Positions 6,904 through 16,456 are shown, numbered from the stretch's first letter. The stretch is 27,949 nt of DNA from CAYQPF01 sp964419225 (GCA_964419225.1 CAYQPF010000057.1:1-27949); one strand, 5' to 3'. A program made the numbers and translations. Notes: generated from the sequence alone by a model not told the origin.

Positions 6904-8928
6904 ATGAAATACCCATTAACAAAGAAAATAGAATTTACTGAAGAATTCTTCGGAGTTAAAATAGATGATCCCTACCGTTGGTTGGAAGACGATAAATCTG
7001 AAGAAACCATCTCCTGGCTTAAACAACAACAGGAACTCACAGAATCGGTTCTGAATGAATATCTTGAAAGAAAAGACATTTTAAATCGGTTATTAGATCT
7101 CAATGATTTTAAAAAAGAAACATGCCCCTTGAAAAGAGGTGACTGGTATTACTTTTTTAAAAATGATGGGTTACAAAATCAATGGGTTAGTTACAGAAAA
7201 AGAACACTCGACGGAGAATCTGAAGTATTTCTGGATCCCAACACCCTTTCAGAAGATGGAACAACCAGAGCAAGTATAGTCGGTCGTTCTAAAGATAATA
7301 AGTACTTCACATATATGATCTCTAAAGCTGGATCCGATGCTGGGGAATTTTGGATAATGGACACAGAGACCAAGACATTTCTTGCTGATAAGCTTTTCAA
7401 TATGAAGCACTCAGGAGCTGCCTGGTATAAAAACGGATATTACTATAGTAAGTATGATGCAGAGGAAGATAATCAAAAACAGGACAAAAATCAAAGAATA
7501 TTTTACCATAAATTAGGCGATAACACTGAAAATGACCTTATGGTTTTTGAAGAGCCTGAATTCCCTCTAAGATATAATCATGCTTCAGTATCTGATGATG
7601 AGCGTTATCTATTTATTTATTCTTCAGAAGGTACGAGTGGTAACAGAATACTTTTCAAAGCTCTGGATGATGAAAAAGCCGAATTCAAGTGCCTTTTTGC
7701 AGGGTTTGAGTTCAATGCAGGAATCTACAATGGATATGAAAGAGACAGCTTCTATTTATTCACTGACAAAGGTGCAAAAAACTATCATCTATACAAAATC
7801 AATTTACTGCAACCAGCAGAAGAAAATTGGGTAAAAATCATTCCCGAAAGAGATTATCTGCTAGATTCAATTAATATTGTCGGGAATAAACTCATTACCA
7901 TTTTCATCAAAGATGTTCAATCTAAGATCGAAGTGCTTGATCTTGACGGTAACTTTCTTTATGATATTACCATGCCTTATCAGGGTTGTGCCCAGTTTTT
8001 TAATGCTCAAAAGGAAGATAAAGAAGGATTCTTCTATTTCTCTTCATATGTAAGACCCGACGAAATTTTCCATTATGATGTCCCCAAAAATGAACTTTCT
8101 TTCTATTATACCGACCCGGTAAAAGCTGATTTCAGTAAGATTGTCTCTGAACAAATTTTCTTCCCATCCAAAGATGGCACGAAAGTCCCAATGACACTCG
8201 TTTATCAAAAAGGTCTTACCCTGGATGGCAATAATCCGGTTTATCTATATGGATATGGAGGATTTAACAATGCTCTTCTTCCCTATTTCAAAGGTGATCT
8301 GATTCCATTCCTGGAAAAAGGCGGAATCTATGTTGTTGTTAATCTGAGGGGTGGTGGAGAATATGGTGAGGATTGGCACCAACAAGGGATGCTTGATAAA
8401 AAGCAAAATGTGTTTGATGATTTCATTGCTGCTGCAGAATATATGATCAAAGAAAACTATACTAATCCTGCTAAAATTGCCATTGCCGGTGGCTCAAATG
8501 GTGGGTTACTTGTAGGTGCCTGTATGCTTCAGCGACCAGATTTGTTCAAAGCAGCAATTCCCATGATGGGTGTTCTTGATATGCTCAGATATCACAAGTT
8601 TACTTGTGGATGGGGTTGGATGGTCGAATATGGCAATCCGGACGAAGAAGAACATTTCCACAATATACTAAAATACTCACCTGTCCATAATGTTAAGGAA
8701 GGTGTACAATATCCTGCAACTATGGTCGTTACAGCAGATCATGATGATCGGGTTATCCCGGGACATTCCTTTAAATTTGCAGCTACCTTGCAGGAAAAGG
8801 CAAATCAGGATTTACCTCTTCTGATTTATACCCAATTCAAATCTTCACACGGTTCGAGCAGCTTGACCAAGCATCTTGAGATTTCAGCAGATGTGTGGAC
8901 GTTTGTATTTAAGTATCTGGAAATGTAA
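6904..8928 (+). CDS. Prolyl oligopeptidase (S9A family serine peptidase)
   Basis: Prolyl oligopeptidases cut short peptides after proline in the cytosol. This 674-residue protein has the family length and layout: an N-terminal DPYRWLEDDKSEET segment, a beta-propeller over roughly residues 60-400, and a C-terminal alpha/beta hydrolase domain. The catalytic triad is visible: Ser531 in GGSNGG, Asp614 in DHDDRV and His649 in SSHGSSS, with spacings close to porcine enzyme (Ser554, Asp641, His680). Arg616 matches the substrate-binding Arg of the family. An ATG at 6868 overlaps the flavodoxin stop and would add 12 residues, but the ATG at 6904 has GGGAG nine bases upstream and gives the usual N-terminus. 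No signal peptide is present. The setting suits an organism that ferments amino acids or peptides. Confidence 0.95.
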   Translation: MKYPLTKKIEFTEEFFGVKIDDPYRWLEDDKSEETISWLKQQQELTESVLNEYLERKDILNRLLDLNDFKKETCPLKRGDWYYFFKNDGLQNQWVSYRKRTLDGESEVFLDPNTLSEDGTTRASIVGRSKDNKYFTYMISKAGSDAGEFWIMDTETKTFLADKLFNMKHSGAAWYKNGYYYSKYDAEEDNQKQDKNQRIFYHKLGDNTENDLMVFEEPEFPLRYNHASVSDDERYLFIYSSEGTSGNRILFKALDDEKAEFKCLFAGFEFNAGIYNGYERDSFYLFTDKGAKNYHLYKINLLQPAEENWVKIIPERDYLLDSINIVGNKLITIFIKDVQSKIEVLDLDGNFLYDITMPYQGCAQFFNAQKEDKEGFFYFSSYVRPDEIFHYDVPKNELSFYYTDPVKADFSKIVSEQIFFPSKDGTKVPMTLVYQKGLTLDGNNPVYLYGYGGFNNALLPYFKGDLIPFLEKGGIYVVVNLRGGGEYGEDWHQQGMLDKKQNVFDDFIAAAEYMIKENYTNPAKIAIAGGSNGGLLVGACMLQRPDLFKAAIPMMGVLDMLRYHKFTCGWGWMVEYGNPDEEEHFHNILKYSPVHNVKEGVQYPATMVVTADHDDRVIPGHSFKFAATLQEKANQDLPLLIYTQFKSSHGSSSLTKHLEISADVWTFVFKYLEM

Positions 8929-8939
8929 TATGGCTTAAT

Positions 8940-9908
8940 ATGCATAAAAAAATATTGAAAGTACTTAGGAGCAGATTTGGCACCCAATCCCCGCTGGTGT
9001 TGACTCATCTGATCACTTCCAAGTGTAATGCCCGTTGCAGTATTTGCGATCTTTGGAAGAACAATGCCAATGCTCCGGAAGATATGACTATCTCTGAGAT
9101 AAAGGCCATGTTGAAGAAGGCACAGAATGTTGGCATTATCTGTTATACTGTCTGGGGTGGAGAGCCACTCCTCAGAGAAGACCTTACAGAAATTCTCAAG
9201 TTTTCAAACCAGGAAACGAAAATGTCCAATGGTATAATTACAAATGGAGCACTGTTGGAAGAACGCATCCGGGATTTGGCACCATATACAGATTATGTCC
9301 TTGTTTCCATAGATGCTATGGATGAAAAGCATGATAACTGGAGACAAATTCCTAATCTAACTTCCAGGATCTTTGCCGGAGTAGATGCTGCCAAAAAGAC
9401 TAAAACAAAGATCATTCTAAATACAGTAATCACTAATCAGAATCTGAATGAGATCACTCCCCTTTGCAATTATGCTAAAGAGATGGACGTTTTGATCACT
9501 TTCGAACCAATGGAAATAATTGCCGGATTTAATGAGAATCTACGCGTTACCAAGGAAGAGATGGCTGATGCCTTTTCCAGGATTAAAGACTTCAAGAAAA
9601 AAGGATATCCAATCGTCAGCAGCTATTATTTTCTCGACAGTATGATCAAGGAGAAGAATTTTCGGTGCCATGCCCCCAAGATCTATGTAGTTGTAGAACC
9701 CGATGGAAGACTAAGAACCTGCCACGGCAAATTCTGGGGAAATGTCAAAACAGATGATTTAAAGAGGATTTTTTCTTCTCCCGAATATAAACAGCATTGT
9801 CGGGAGTCAGAATCCTGCATGACTTGCGATGTTTCCTGTAATATAGAGTTCTCACTCTTATACGAGGGTAAACCTGCAATGATCTATAATTTCCTCAAGA
9901 ATGCCTAA
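8940..9908 (+). CDS. Radical SAM protein with C-terminal cysteine-rich (twitch/SPASM-like) region
   Basis: The 322-residue product has the radical SAM cluster motif CNARCSIC (Cys29, Cys33, Cys36) and the SAM-binding GGEP (residues 73-76). A C-terminal set of cysteines (Cys243, Cys261, Cys287, Cys293, Cys296, Cys300) follows the pattern of twitch or SPASM domains that bind an extra Fe-S cluster in peptide- or carbohydrate-modifying enzymes. The segment VVEPDGRLRTCHG is typical of that region. No precursor peptide or partner enzyme is visible, so the reaction cannot be named. It starts 11 bases after the prolyl oligopeptidase stop with only a weak ribosome site, suggesting translation coupled to the upstream gene. 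No clear terminator follows. Confidence 0.88.
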   Translation: MHKKILKVLRSRFGTQSPLVLTHLITSKCNARCSICDLWKNNANAPEDMTISEIKAMLKKAQNVGIICYTVWGGEPLLREDLTEILKFSNQETKMSNGIITNGALLEERIRDLAPYTDYVLVSIDAMDEKHDNWRQIPNLTSRIFAGVDAAKKTKTKIILNTVITNQNLNEITPLCNYAKEMDVLITFEPMEIIAGFNENLRVTKEEMADAFSRIKDFKKKGYPIVSSYYFLDSMIKEKNFRCHAPKIYVVVEPDGRLRTCHGKFWGNVKTDDLKRIFSSPEYKQHCRESESCMTCDVSCNIEFSLLYEGKPAMIYNFLKNA

Positions 9909-9909
9909 A

Positions 9910-9940
9910 CCCTAACTGTGCAGTAGAATCTTTAAAACCT
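9910..9940 (-). repeat. Solo end of the 166-nt inverted-repeat element
   Basis: This stretch, containing CTGTGCAGTAGAATCTTT, matches the outer end of the element at 18120-18149 (reverse complement) with about three mismatches over 30 bases. A short inverted partner (ACAATTCGGGTT, 9948-9959) lies just downstream, so it may be an internally deleted copy. It starts two bases after the radical SAM stop codon. Confidence 0.65.
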
Positions 9941-10024
9941 CTATTGAACAATTCGGGTTAAAAACATCTTCCTTTTTGTTTCAGAACTAAAACTTTCAAA
10001 CCCGCGTCTATCTGCGTTTTCTGT

Positions 10025-10242
10025 GTTGATCCGCGTTCTATTAAACGTCCTGCTACTCAGTTGCTTAATGCTCAGTCCTTTTCTACTGGGCCACTGCACC
10101 TATTTCCAAAGTCCCTGGCGTCTATACCATCCATACTGTCCATATAGTCCATATAGTCCATTTTGTCCATCCCCAAAAATACCTATTTCTTCCGATCTGT
10201 GCCGATCTGCCAAATTCGCGTTGATCCGCGTTCTATTAAACG
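10025..10242. repeat. 23-nt direct repeat flanking a repeat-rich gap
   Basis: An identical 23-nt sequence containing TTGATCCGCGTTCTATTAAA occurs at 10025-10047 and 10220-10242. The first copy is preceded by CGCGTCTATCTGCG, the second by TTCGCG, all variants of a CGCGTT...ATCCGCGTT motif family. The 9909-10327 gap has no convincing gene; an open frame at 10023-10406 simply reads through the repeats. Confidence 0.75.
10134..10169. repeat. 9-bp minisatellite, second locus
   Basis: Four tandem 9-bp units: TACTGTCCA, TATAGTCCA, TATAGTCCA and TTTTGTCCA, followed by TCC. The unit and the closing TTTTGTCCA or TATAGTCCA-TCC pattern match the array at 6196-6231, but the inverted arms seen there are absent. 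Confidence 0.8.
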
Positions 10243-10283
10243 ACTTGCAACTCACTCATTCCTTGCTACATCCCTTGCTAATG

Positions 10284-10307
10284 AAAAAGGGCGACATTAT
10301 ATCGCCC
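10284..10307 (-). terminator. Rho-independent terminator of the large secreted protein
   Basis: Read on the minus strand, a GGGCGA/TCGCCC stem (10307-10302 and 10294-10289) with a 7-base loop is followed by five Ts (10288-10284). It lies 20 bases beyond the stop codon of the 1914-residue protein gene. Confidence 0.85.
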
Positions 10308-10327
10308 ATGTTGAAATTTGTTCCTGT

Positions 10328-13300
10328 CTATAGCTTCTCGATAAACTTACCATTCGTGATATTCATAATCTTCACTGGTTTTTGCTTTATCGCATTAATT
10401 ATCTGAACTCTTGTTGATTTTGCGGATTGAGTCGAAGCTATTACCTGATAAAACGCACGATAATCTGTCAGAGGCACAGTATAAGGCGAACTGACTTCTG
10501 ATGTCACATAAGTAAATATTCCACCCGGTGCTGCCGACTTATAGATCTTGTATGTATTGGCATTGGGAACCGGACTCCAATTTAAAACAATACTACCTGA
10601 ATTATTCATTATTGTGACAACCGGAGAACTCAGAACATTGTCATTTTCTTTTACTACTATATCCTCCAGGAAGAAAGGATTTGTGCCTTCAGAATAAACA
10701 AGAAGACATATATAAAAGGGATACTTCTTGTAAGCATTAAGATCTACTGATTCGCTAATGAATGTTCCTGGCGTCGTATAAGTTCCTCCATCATTTGCAT
10801 CCATATCAGTATTACTTACTCCCCAGATCTGTACCCAGTCGATAGAATCGCGGGAAACCCAAACACTGAAATAATCATTTACCAAAGCTACATCATGTTT
10901 ATGAGACCATTTGAAATCCATTACAGGATCATTTAGATTTGGTAAAGATATTTTCTTAGAGATAATATAGTCATAAGAATATGAAAAATTAGCTGCCAAA
11001 CAATGATTTGTAGGATTAATCTCATATTGATCCCAATTAGTTGTATATTCAAACAAACCCCAATTAGTCAAAGGCCATGTCTCAAAATCTGTTGTAAAAG
11101 GTGCCTGGGTTATAACGCTCATATTGTACCAATAGGAGTTTGGGGTTGTTGGAGCAGATGTAATCTGTGCAACTGAAGTCCCTATAAAACCAGTTGCCGG
11201 ACTACAGCTAATTCTTTCTGTCGGTGTACTCAAATCCTGTGCGACTACAAAATATTGAAGAGTATCCTGCTCTGCCAAAGGATTATGAAGTAAATCATAA
11301 TTTATCGTAAAGCTGAATGGAGAAACTAAATTGCTTGGTTCAACCCACTTCCAACCGTTAACCGTACTTGAATTAGCACCAAAAGAATTATTCTCACTCA
11401 TCTTTTTATAGTAAAGTCGGGGCTTGGCTGTTGTAGTATTTATTCCACTGATATCATCTGTAATAGTTACAGATAATGTCCTGTTGCCAGAAAAGTTAGT
11501 ATTATTCAATAAGGTATAAGCTATCACCGGAGGATTCATATCTCCTGTAACTTTGTTTTCATACGCTCCAATTGTTGGAGTGGAGACACTTCTTGTTACA
11601 CCCAATACATCGGTAGTAATCCCAGACACTGCAGAACCGGCATGCCATAAAGGTGACACATAAGACGGTCTTAAATCTGTGTCTGTGACAAATAAAGGAT
11701 TAGTTCCCATTGACTGCTGATCCTGCCCTGTATAATTCCGGAAAATATCAAATGTCCACTGCTCATAACTAACAGCCGGCATGTCGATCGATCCAATATG
11801 ACCCCAGTAGGCATTTGTCCCGGAAGCATAGTAAGTATTATAGTTTATCAGGCTAAAGGCTGAGCTGGGTGCTTCTGAATAGATCGGGTATTTTGTGTAA
11901 CTACCTGCAGGAAATGAAATAGTATTAACCAATACATTATTCTTGAGGGTTATACCTGAAATTCCTGCCGATATATACAAAGCCATACTTTTACCACTTC
12001 CACTCAGACTTGATATACCTGCAATATTTACTGTATTATAATACAGATTATAATTTGTCCCTGATCCATAAATTCTTATTCCAGCCAGGGTGTTTGCCAA
12101 ACTGGTTGATCCTCTGCCAAATATATTATAGATTACATTGTTGGCAATTCTGACGTTGCTTGAATAATAGATTTCCAATCCTTTTCCGCCGTAGGAAGTT
12201 CCTCCTGTATAGGCTATGTCATGGATGATATTGTTGCTTATCGACGCTGAGCTTATTTTATTCAAATCCATTCCTTTGGGATTAGTACTAAGTTTGATAT
12301 TCTTGATCTGATTTCCTGATATTGTTAGTTGAGACGCATGATTCACAAAAATTCCTCGGTTTCCAATGGACAATGAATCTGCATCATCACCAATTAAATT
12401 ATCTGATATGGTTAAATTACTTGCATTCAGTTCATACGAGTCAGCCCAACAATAAATCCCGGAAAAGAACTTCTGGAAAGTATTGTTGCTGATTGTAATC
12501 ATATTATTGTTATTACCGGTCAGATATATTCCACAGTCACTATCCAGAGAACTATTTCCCTTAATAATCGTGTTTTTTACAGTACATCCTGATGCATAAT
12601 TGGAAATAACAATTCCCATCCCTGTTGCAGCATAATTCCAGATCTTCAAGTCTTTACTGCTTCCGCCACTCGTGTTGGATCCGTCAATAGTTACATTACT
12701 CACATGATTCAGTTTGATTAAGCCGTCATCACTTACATTTCCTGAAATCACCGGTGTTACCCCTGAAGACGGTTTGATGCTGACAGTATAATTTCCACCC
12801 TCACATGAAATTTGATTAAGTACTGCCTGACTTGGTTCTGAGGTATTTCCGGCAATACTCAATACAATGTTCCCGGTTACTGTCTTGGCATTAATATCAG
12901 CAAACGCAGCTGTTAAATTTGCATAATTTGGGCTGCTTCCTCCAACTGTCTTTGTACCTGAGATGGATTGAGTAATAGAATAATATAGCGGTGTAGTTGG
13001 CGGTGTAGTTAAAACAATACCTGTACTATAAGTGGTTACACTTCCAAAAGAGGGATATGTCCCGACATTGGGAACAGAGGCATTATCCTTAGCCAGAACA
13101 AAATACTGAATAGTATCACCAACGGCAACAGGACTTGTAGAATATTGATACAATTTGCTGTAATCTATTATAAAACTGAAAGGTGATGCTGTTGATGAGG
13201 TGACAACATATTTCCATCCGTTAGTTGTAGCATCATTTGTCGCGGGAATAATATTGGCCTGACTTTTTTTCTTGTAGTAAAGCCGTGGTTTATTGTTGGT

Positions 13301-16072
13301 TGTTACATCGATTCCGCTTAAATCAGTAATCACAATACCCGATACTGTTCTGTTCAAGGTCATCGCGGTATTTGATAAACTGGTTAAGCTTATTGCAGGA
13401 GGAAGATTATCGCTCAGAGTATAGGTTCCTTCATAAGCACCTAAATCAGGATTGGTACTATTTCTTACATTCCCCTCAAAGTCATCTGTTACTGCAATGG
13501 GAGATGTAATAGGCTGACCACCGGATTCCACCTGTGTCGCAATACTTGTCTGGATATGAAGGTTGTAAGGTGTAACAGAACTCAGGAAGGGAACATTCTC
13601 TGTTACAGAATTCTGATCAAAGGTTGCAGCTCTGGATTTGTATTGAGCCAAAGTTGAATCTGAAATAGTCGCAGGCCAGGATTGATTAGTATAGATCATA
13701 TTCCGGGATGAAGGGATTCCTCCATAATATAGATTATTATTGGTATTTGTGGAATAATTCGTAAAATTTGCCACATTCTTACTGATCACTGTCGTAAAAG
13801 ATGTTGAGTTTGTATTTCCCGAAATATTAACTTTGTTCACGAATATATTATTCCTCAGGTCAATAGAAGTAGCATTTGATGAATAGAATACCATACTTCT
13901 GTTTGTTACAGCACCTGTTGATGTATAGTTCAGAAAAACCGTATTATTAAAAATTCTGGCATTATTGGGCAGTGTTACACTACCCGTTAAATACAGACCA
14001 TTGACAAGACCGCCAAAAGGTACCCGTAAATCATAGATCTGGTTATTATAAACATTATTGTTGAATACAGATAACAAAGCCAATCCATATATTGTGCCGG
14101 ATGCTGTCCCTGTATAACTCAAATCACTTATCTTGTTCTTATATACATTGCATATCCCTGTTACTGAACTGAGTCTTATTCCATAAGTCAGGTTTGCAGA
14201 ACTACTTAAACCAGTAATAGTATTTCCAAAGATGTTGTAATTAGCACCTACTGTTAAAGATATCCCAATACTACTAACAGTTGAAAAAGACGTAATTGTA
14301 TTGTTATAAATATCTGCGGAATTCCCAGTTCCATTTTGACTGGTAATCCCCGTGCTGGTATATATAGAATTGGCATTGTCAGAATTATCAATAGTTGTGT
14401 TATAAATTTTCAGATTAGACTGATATCCAAAATAAATCCCTGAATTATTAAAATTCTTGATTATTGAAGATCCGCCTAATGAACCTATTTCGTTATTGCT
14501 GTCGTTAGTTGAATAACCCAGCAAATAATATCCATAATTGCAGTCTTCTATCAAATTATCCAGAAACTTGTTGTTATTGTTGTGTGAAGATTGATATCCA
14601 TACCCCCCAGGCTCTGAATACACCCCGTAAGTATCATTATCTTTATTTAAATTAACACTACAATTTTTAATTACATTGTAGTTACAGCCTGAGAGTTCTG
14701 TTCCCAGAAGTTGGTATCCCATAGAAAGGTTTCCATATGTTGGAAGATCCACTTCTCTGATATCTAATCCATCTATTGTGACATAACTGCTGCCCTCAAG
14801 GGTTAGTCCTGCGATCCAATCCCAGGAACTCACATCTACCAACAAAAGTGGATTGTCCCCAATTCCCTGCTTTTGAAAAGTGATCGTATTGGTTTCTGTT
14901 CCGGTAGCCGTAATTCTAAGTGGTAACAATGAATCCATATCATAGTATTCATTGAAAACCTGACCAGCCGGGATATTAAAAACGACTGGTCCGTTTACTC
15001 CCAGAGTATCCAAAGCATTGATGGCTGTTCTTAAACTTGTAAAATTCCTACTCCCTGAACCACTTTGATCAATAGTATATATCCCGGACATTGGAATCCT
15101 GATTATTGCATTCCCTATCGGTGCCACAGTATCAGCTGTATAAGTTATTCCATTTATTGTAAAAGAATTACATTCTAAATCTATCACATGACCTTCAACC
15201 GCTGTTGGAGATATATCATATGCTATTTCAAACCAGCTGTCTGTCGATGGAACTGTCAATGATCCATTTATTGTAAAAGTTCCATTGGGATTATTTACAA
15301 TACTGCCATAAGTTGTCTGATTCCCAAAATTATCATATACTATTGCGCTGACATGTGTTATATCAGATGGGTCTGTTGTACCATTTGTACTAAAACTCAT
15401 TTGCGTAATTGTCAAAGAATCCGAACTTCCCATTGTCGTAAGATTGATACCCATTATCCGAAAATCTGACATACCCTGAAAAGCAACATTCGATGTCGGG
15501 GAAGAAAGTGAAACGATTACCCCCGGCTGACTTACCTTTACATTGGATATTGCCCACCAATAACCCCAGGTACCAACATAAGTCCATTTCAAATATACTG
15601 ATGACTGATTCGCAGCAATTGAGGAGATATTGTATGAACTGGAAATAAAATCAGGATAGCCCAAATCTGTGACAGAAGACATTATCTGCTGCCAAATCGT
15701 CCCGTTTGTACTGATTTCAAGTTTTATCGAGGATCCGGAATAGGATCTAAACTGCTGATTAAATGATACCATCACCTTTGTCAATCCTGTACAATTTATT
15801 GCAGATGTGATCAGCGATGAATTCTGAGTATTGTTATTCCCATAACTATCACTGTTCAAAATTGCATAATTGTTTGTAAACGCATTGAATCCTGACGTAC
15901 CAGGATCATTGAACTGCCAGACCTGCGTATTTGAGATATTGGATACATTCTGCCATCCGGTAGGTAAGCCGGCATTAAAAACCTCATCCAGCACTACAGT
16001 TTCATTCAAACTAAACAGTACTGAAGGAAAAATAAATAAAATAACACAAAGAAAACCAACATAAGCTCTCAT
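10328..16072 (-). CDS. Large secreted multidomain beta-helix surface protein
   Basis: The 1914-residue product starts with a signal peptide (MRAYVGFLCVILFIFPSVLF, cleavage likely near residues 20-22). Inferred order: a MAM/jelly-roll-like module (about 25-185), a BNR-type beta domain (190-330), a long Asn-rich right-handed beta-helix (330-880), an Ig-like module A (886-1015), a second beta-helix (about 1040-1505), an Ig-like module B (1509-1630), a second MAM-like module (1640-1800) and a fibronectin type III-like domain (about 1810-1895). Modules A and B are internal repeats sharing NPP/LPP, NRT, KPRLYYKK, NGWK, SPFSF and DT(I/L)QYFV. The role is probably surface attachment or polysaccharide binding or cleavage; no catalytic residues are identifiable. 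The C-terminus lacks a recognisable type IX sorting domain. GGGTGGTG precedes the ATG. The gene is monocistronic and divergent from the histidine kinase. Confidence 0.85.
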   Translation of the reverse strand: MRAYVGFLCVILFIFPSVLFSLNETVVLDEVFNAGLPTGWQNVSNISNTQVWQFNDPGTSGFNAFTNNYAILNSDSYGNNNTQNSSLITSAINCTGLTKVMVSFNQQFRSYSGSSIKLEISTNGTIWQQIMSSVTDLGYPDFISSSYNISSIAANQSSVYLKWTYVGTWGYWWAISNVKVSQPGVIVSLSSPTSNVAFQGMSDFRIMGINLTTMGSSDSLTITQMSFSTNGTTDPSDITHVSAIVYDNFGNQTTYGSIVNNPNGTFTINGSLTVPSTDSWFEIAYDISPTAVEGHVIDLECNSFTINGITYTADTVAPIGNAIIRIPMSGIYTIDQSGSGSRNFTSLRTAINALDTLGVNGPVVFNIPAGQVFNEYYDMDSLLPLRITATGTETNTITFQKQGIGDNPLLLVDVSSWDWIAGLTLEGSSYVTIDGLDIREVDLPTYGNLSMGYQLLGTELSGCNYNVIKNCSVNLNKDNDTYGVYSEPGGYGYQSSHNNNNKFLDNLIEDCNYGYYLLGYSTNDSNNEIGSLGGSSIIKNFNNSGIYFGYQSNLKIYNTTIDNSDNANSIYTSTGITSQNGTGNSADIYNNTITSFSTVSSIGISLTVGANYNIFGNTITGLSSSANLTYGIRLSSVTGICNVYKNKISDLSYTGTASGTIYGLALLSVFNNNVYNNQIYDLRVPFGGLVNGLYLTGSVTLPNNARIFNNTVFLNYTSTGAVTNRSMVFYSSNATSIDLRNNIFVNKVNISGNTNSTSFTTVISKNVANFTNYSTNTNNNLYYGGIPSSRNMIYTNQSWPATISDSTLAQYKSRAATFDQNSVTENVPFLSSVTPYNLHIQTSIATQVESGGQPITSPIAVTDDFEGNVRNSTNPDLGAYEGTYTLSDNLPPAISLTSLSNTAMTLNRTVSGIVITDLSGIDVTTNNKPRLYYKKKSQANIIPATNDATTNGWKYVVTSSTASPFSFIIDYSKLYQYSTSPVAVGDTIQYFVLAKDNASVPNVGTYPSFGSVTTYSTGIVLTTPPTTPLYYSITQSISGTKTVGGSSPNYANLTAAFADINAKTVTGNIVLSIAGNTSEPSQAVLNQISCEGGNYTVSIKPSSGVTPVISGNVSDDGLIKLNHVSNVTIDGSNTSGGSSKDLKIWNYAATGMGIVISNYASGCTVKNTIIKGNSSLDSDCGIYLTGNNNNMITISNNTFQKFFSGIYCWADSYELNASNLTISDNLIGDDADSLSIGNRGIFVNHASQLTISGNQIKNIKLSTNPKGMDLNKISSASISNNIIHDIAYTGGTSYGGKGLEIYYSSNVRIANNVIYNIFGRGSTSLANTLAGIRIYGSGTNYNLYYNTVNIAGISSLSGSGKSMALYISAGISGITLKNNVLVNTISFPAGSYTKYPIYSEAPSSAFSLINYNTYYASGTNAYWGHIGSIDMPAVSYEQWTFDIFRNYTGQDQQSMGTNPLFVTDTDLRPSYVSPLWHAGSAVSGITTDVLGVTRSVSTPTIGAYENKVTGDMNPPVIAYTLLNNTNFSGNRTLSVTITDDISGINTTTAKPRLYYKKMSENNSFGANSSTVNGWKWVEPSNLVSPFSFTINYDLLHNPLAEQDTLQYFVVAQDLSTPTERISCSPATGFIGTSVAQITSAPTTPNSYWYNMSVITQAPFTTDFETWPLTNWGLFEYTTNWDQYEINPTNHCLAANFSYSYDYIISKKISLPNLNDPVMDFKWSHKHDVALVNDYFSVWVSRDSIDWVQIWGVSNTDMDANDGGTYTTPGTFISESVDLNAYKKYPFYICLLVYSEGTNPFFLEDIVVKENDNVLSSPVVTIMNNSGSIVLNWSPVPNANTYKIYKSAAPGGIFTYVTSEVSSPYTVPLTDYRAFYQVIASTQSAKSTRVQIINAIKQKPVKIMNITNGKFIEKL

Positions 16073-16243
16073 AAAACACCACCCTCTTGTTTTAACTCTA
16101 AAGTCAAATTATTACATTGATCATTTCAAAAAAAACACATGAACAATATTGTTACATTTATTCAAATAAGGCAAGTTCTTTTTTCCCACGAAGAATTTCC
16201 CCACTGCCGACTGACGACAGCATACTGCCAACTCTCCCCTTAG

Positions 16244-16273
16244 TACTTGCCTGCGGGTTTCAACAAATTCCCA
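16244..16273 (+). repeat. 30-nt dispersed repeat, copy 2
   Basis: Starts TACTTGCCTGCGGGTTTCAA and matches the reverse complement of 3561-3590 with one T-to-C difference. It lies in the gap 16073-16456 between divergent genes, which contains no gene of its own. Confidence 0.85.
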
Positions 16274-16282
16274 CTTCTCCCA

Positions 16283-16315
16283 TTAATAATTAATAATTGA
16301 TAATTAATAATTAAA
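16283..16315. repeat. AT-only palindromic tandem repeat
   Basis: The stretch consists of TAATAATT-type 7-bp units arranged as an imperfect palindrome around TTGATAA. It can extrude or melt easily and lies between the 30-nt repeat and the minisatellite remnant. Confidence 0.6.
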
Positions 16316-16377
16316 TACTGTCCTTATAGTCCATCCAGTTGTTATTACTCTCGAAAAAAGAACCTGAATAGTTACAA
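16316..16377. repeat. Half copy of the minisatellite element
   Basis: Two 9-bp units (TACTGTCCT, TATAGTCCA, then TCC) are followed by a right arm (16339-16377) containing TTACTCTCGAAAA and AGTTACAA. The arm resembles both the right arm at 6246-6271 and, inverted, the left arm at 6163-6187 (shared AAAAGAACC and TAGTTACAA). The left half is missing. Confidence 0.65.
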
Positions 16378-16391
16378 TTCAAAATCTTTCC

Positions 16392-16420
16392 TTGACTTTC
16401 TAACAGGGTTTCAATATTAA
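16392..16420 (+). promoter_or_regulatory. Sigma-70 type promoter for the histidine kinase gene
   Basis: TTGACT (16392-16397) and TATTAA (16415-16420) are separated by exactly 17 bases, and the ATG at 16457 lies about 30 bases beyond the expected start of transcription. It sits just downstream of the minisatellite half-element, the same arrangement as at 6280. Confidence 0.6.
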
Positions 16421-16456
16421 ATTACACATATCTATATTAAGGTCAAGGGGTTGGGG

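Noticed and set aside
10023..10406. 127-codon plus-strand ORF across the repeat-rich gap
   Set aside because: It reads straight through the 23-nt repeats, the 9-bp minisatellite (giving YSPYSPFCPS-like periodicity) and the terminator, overlaps the 3' end of the surface protein gene, and has no ribosome site.
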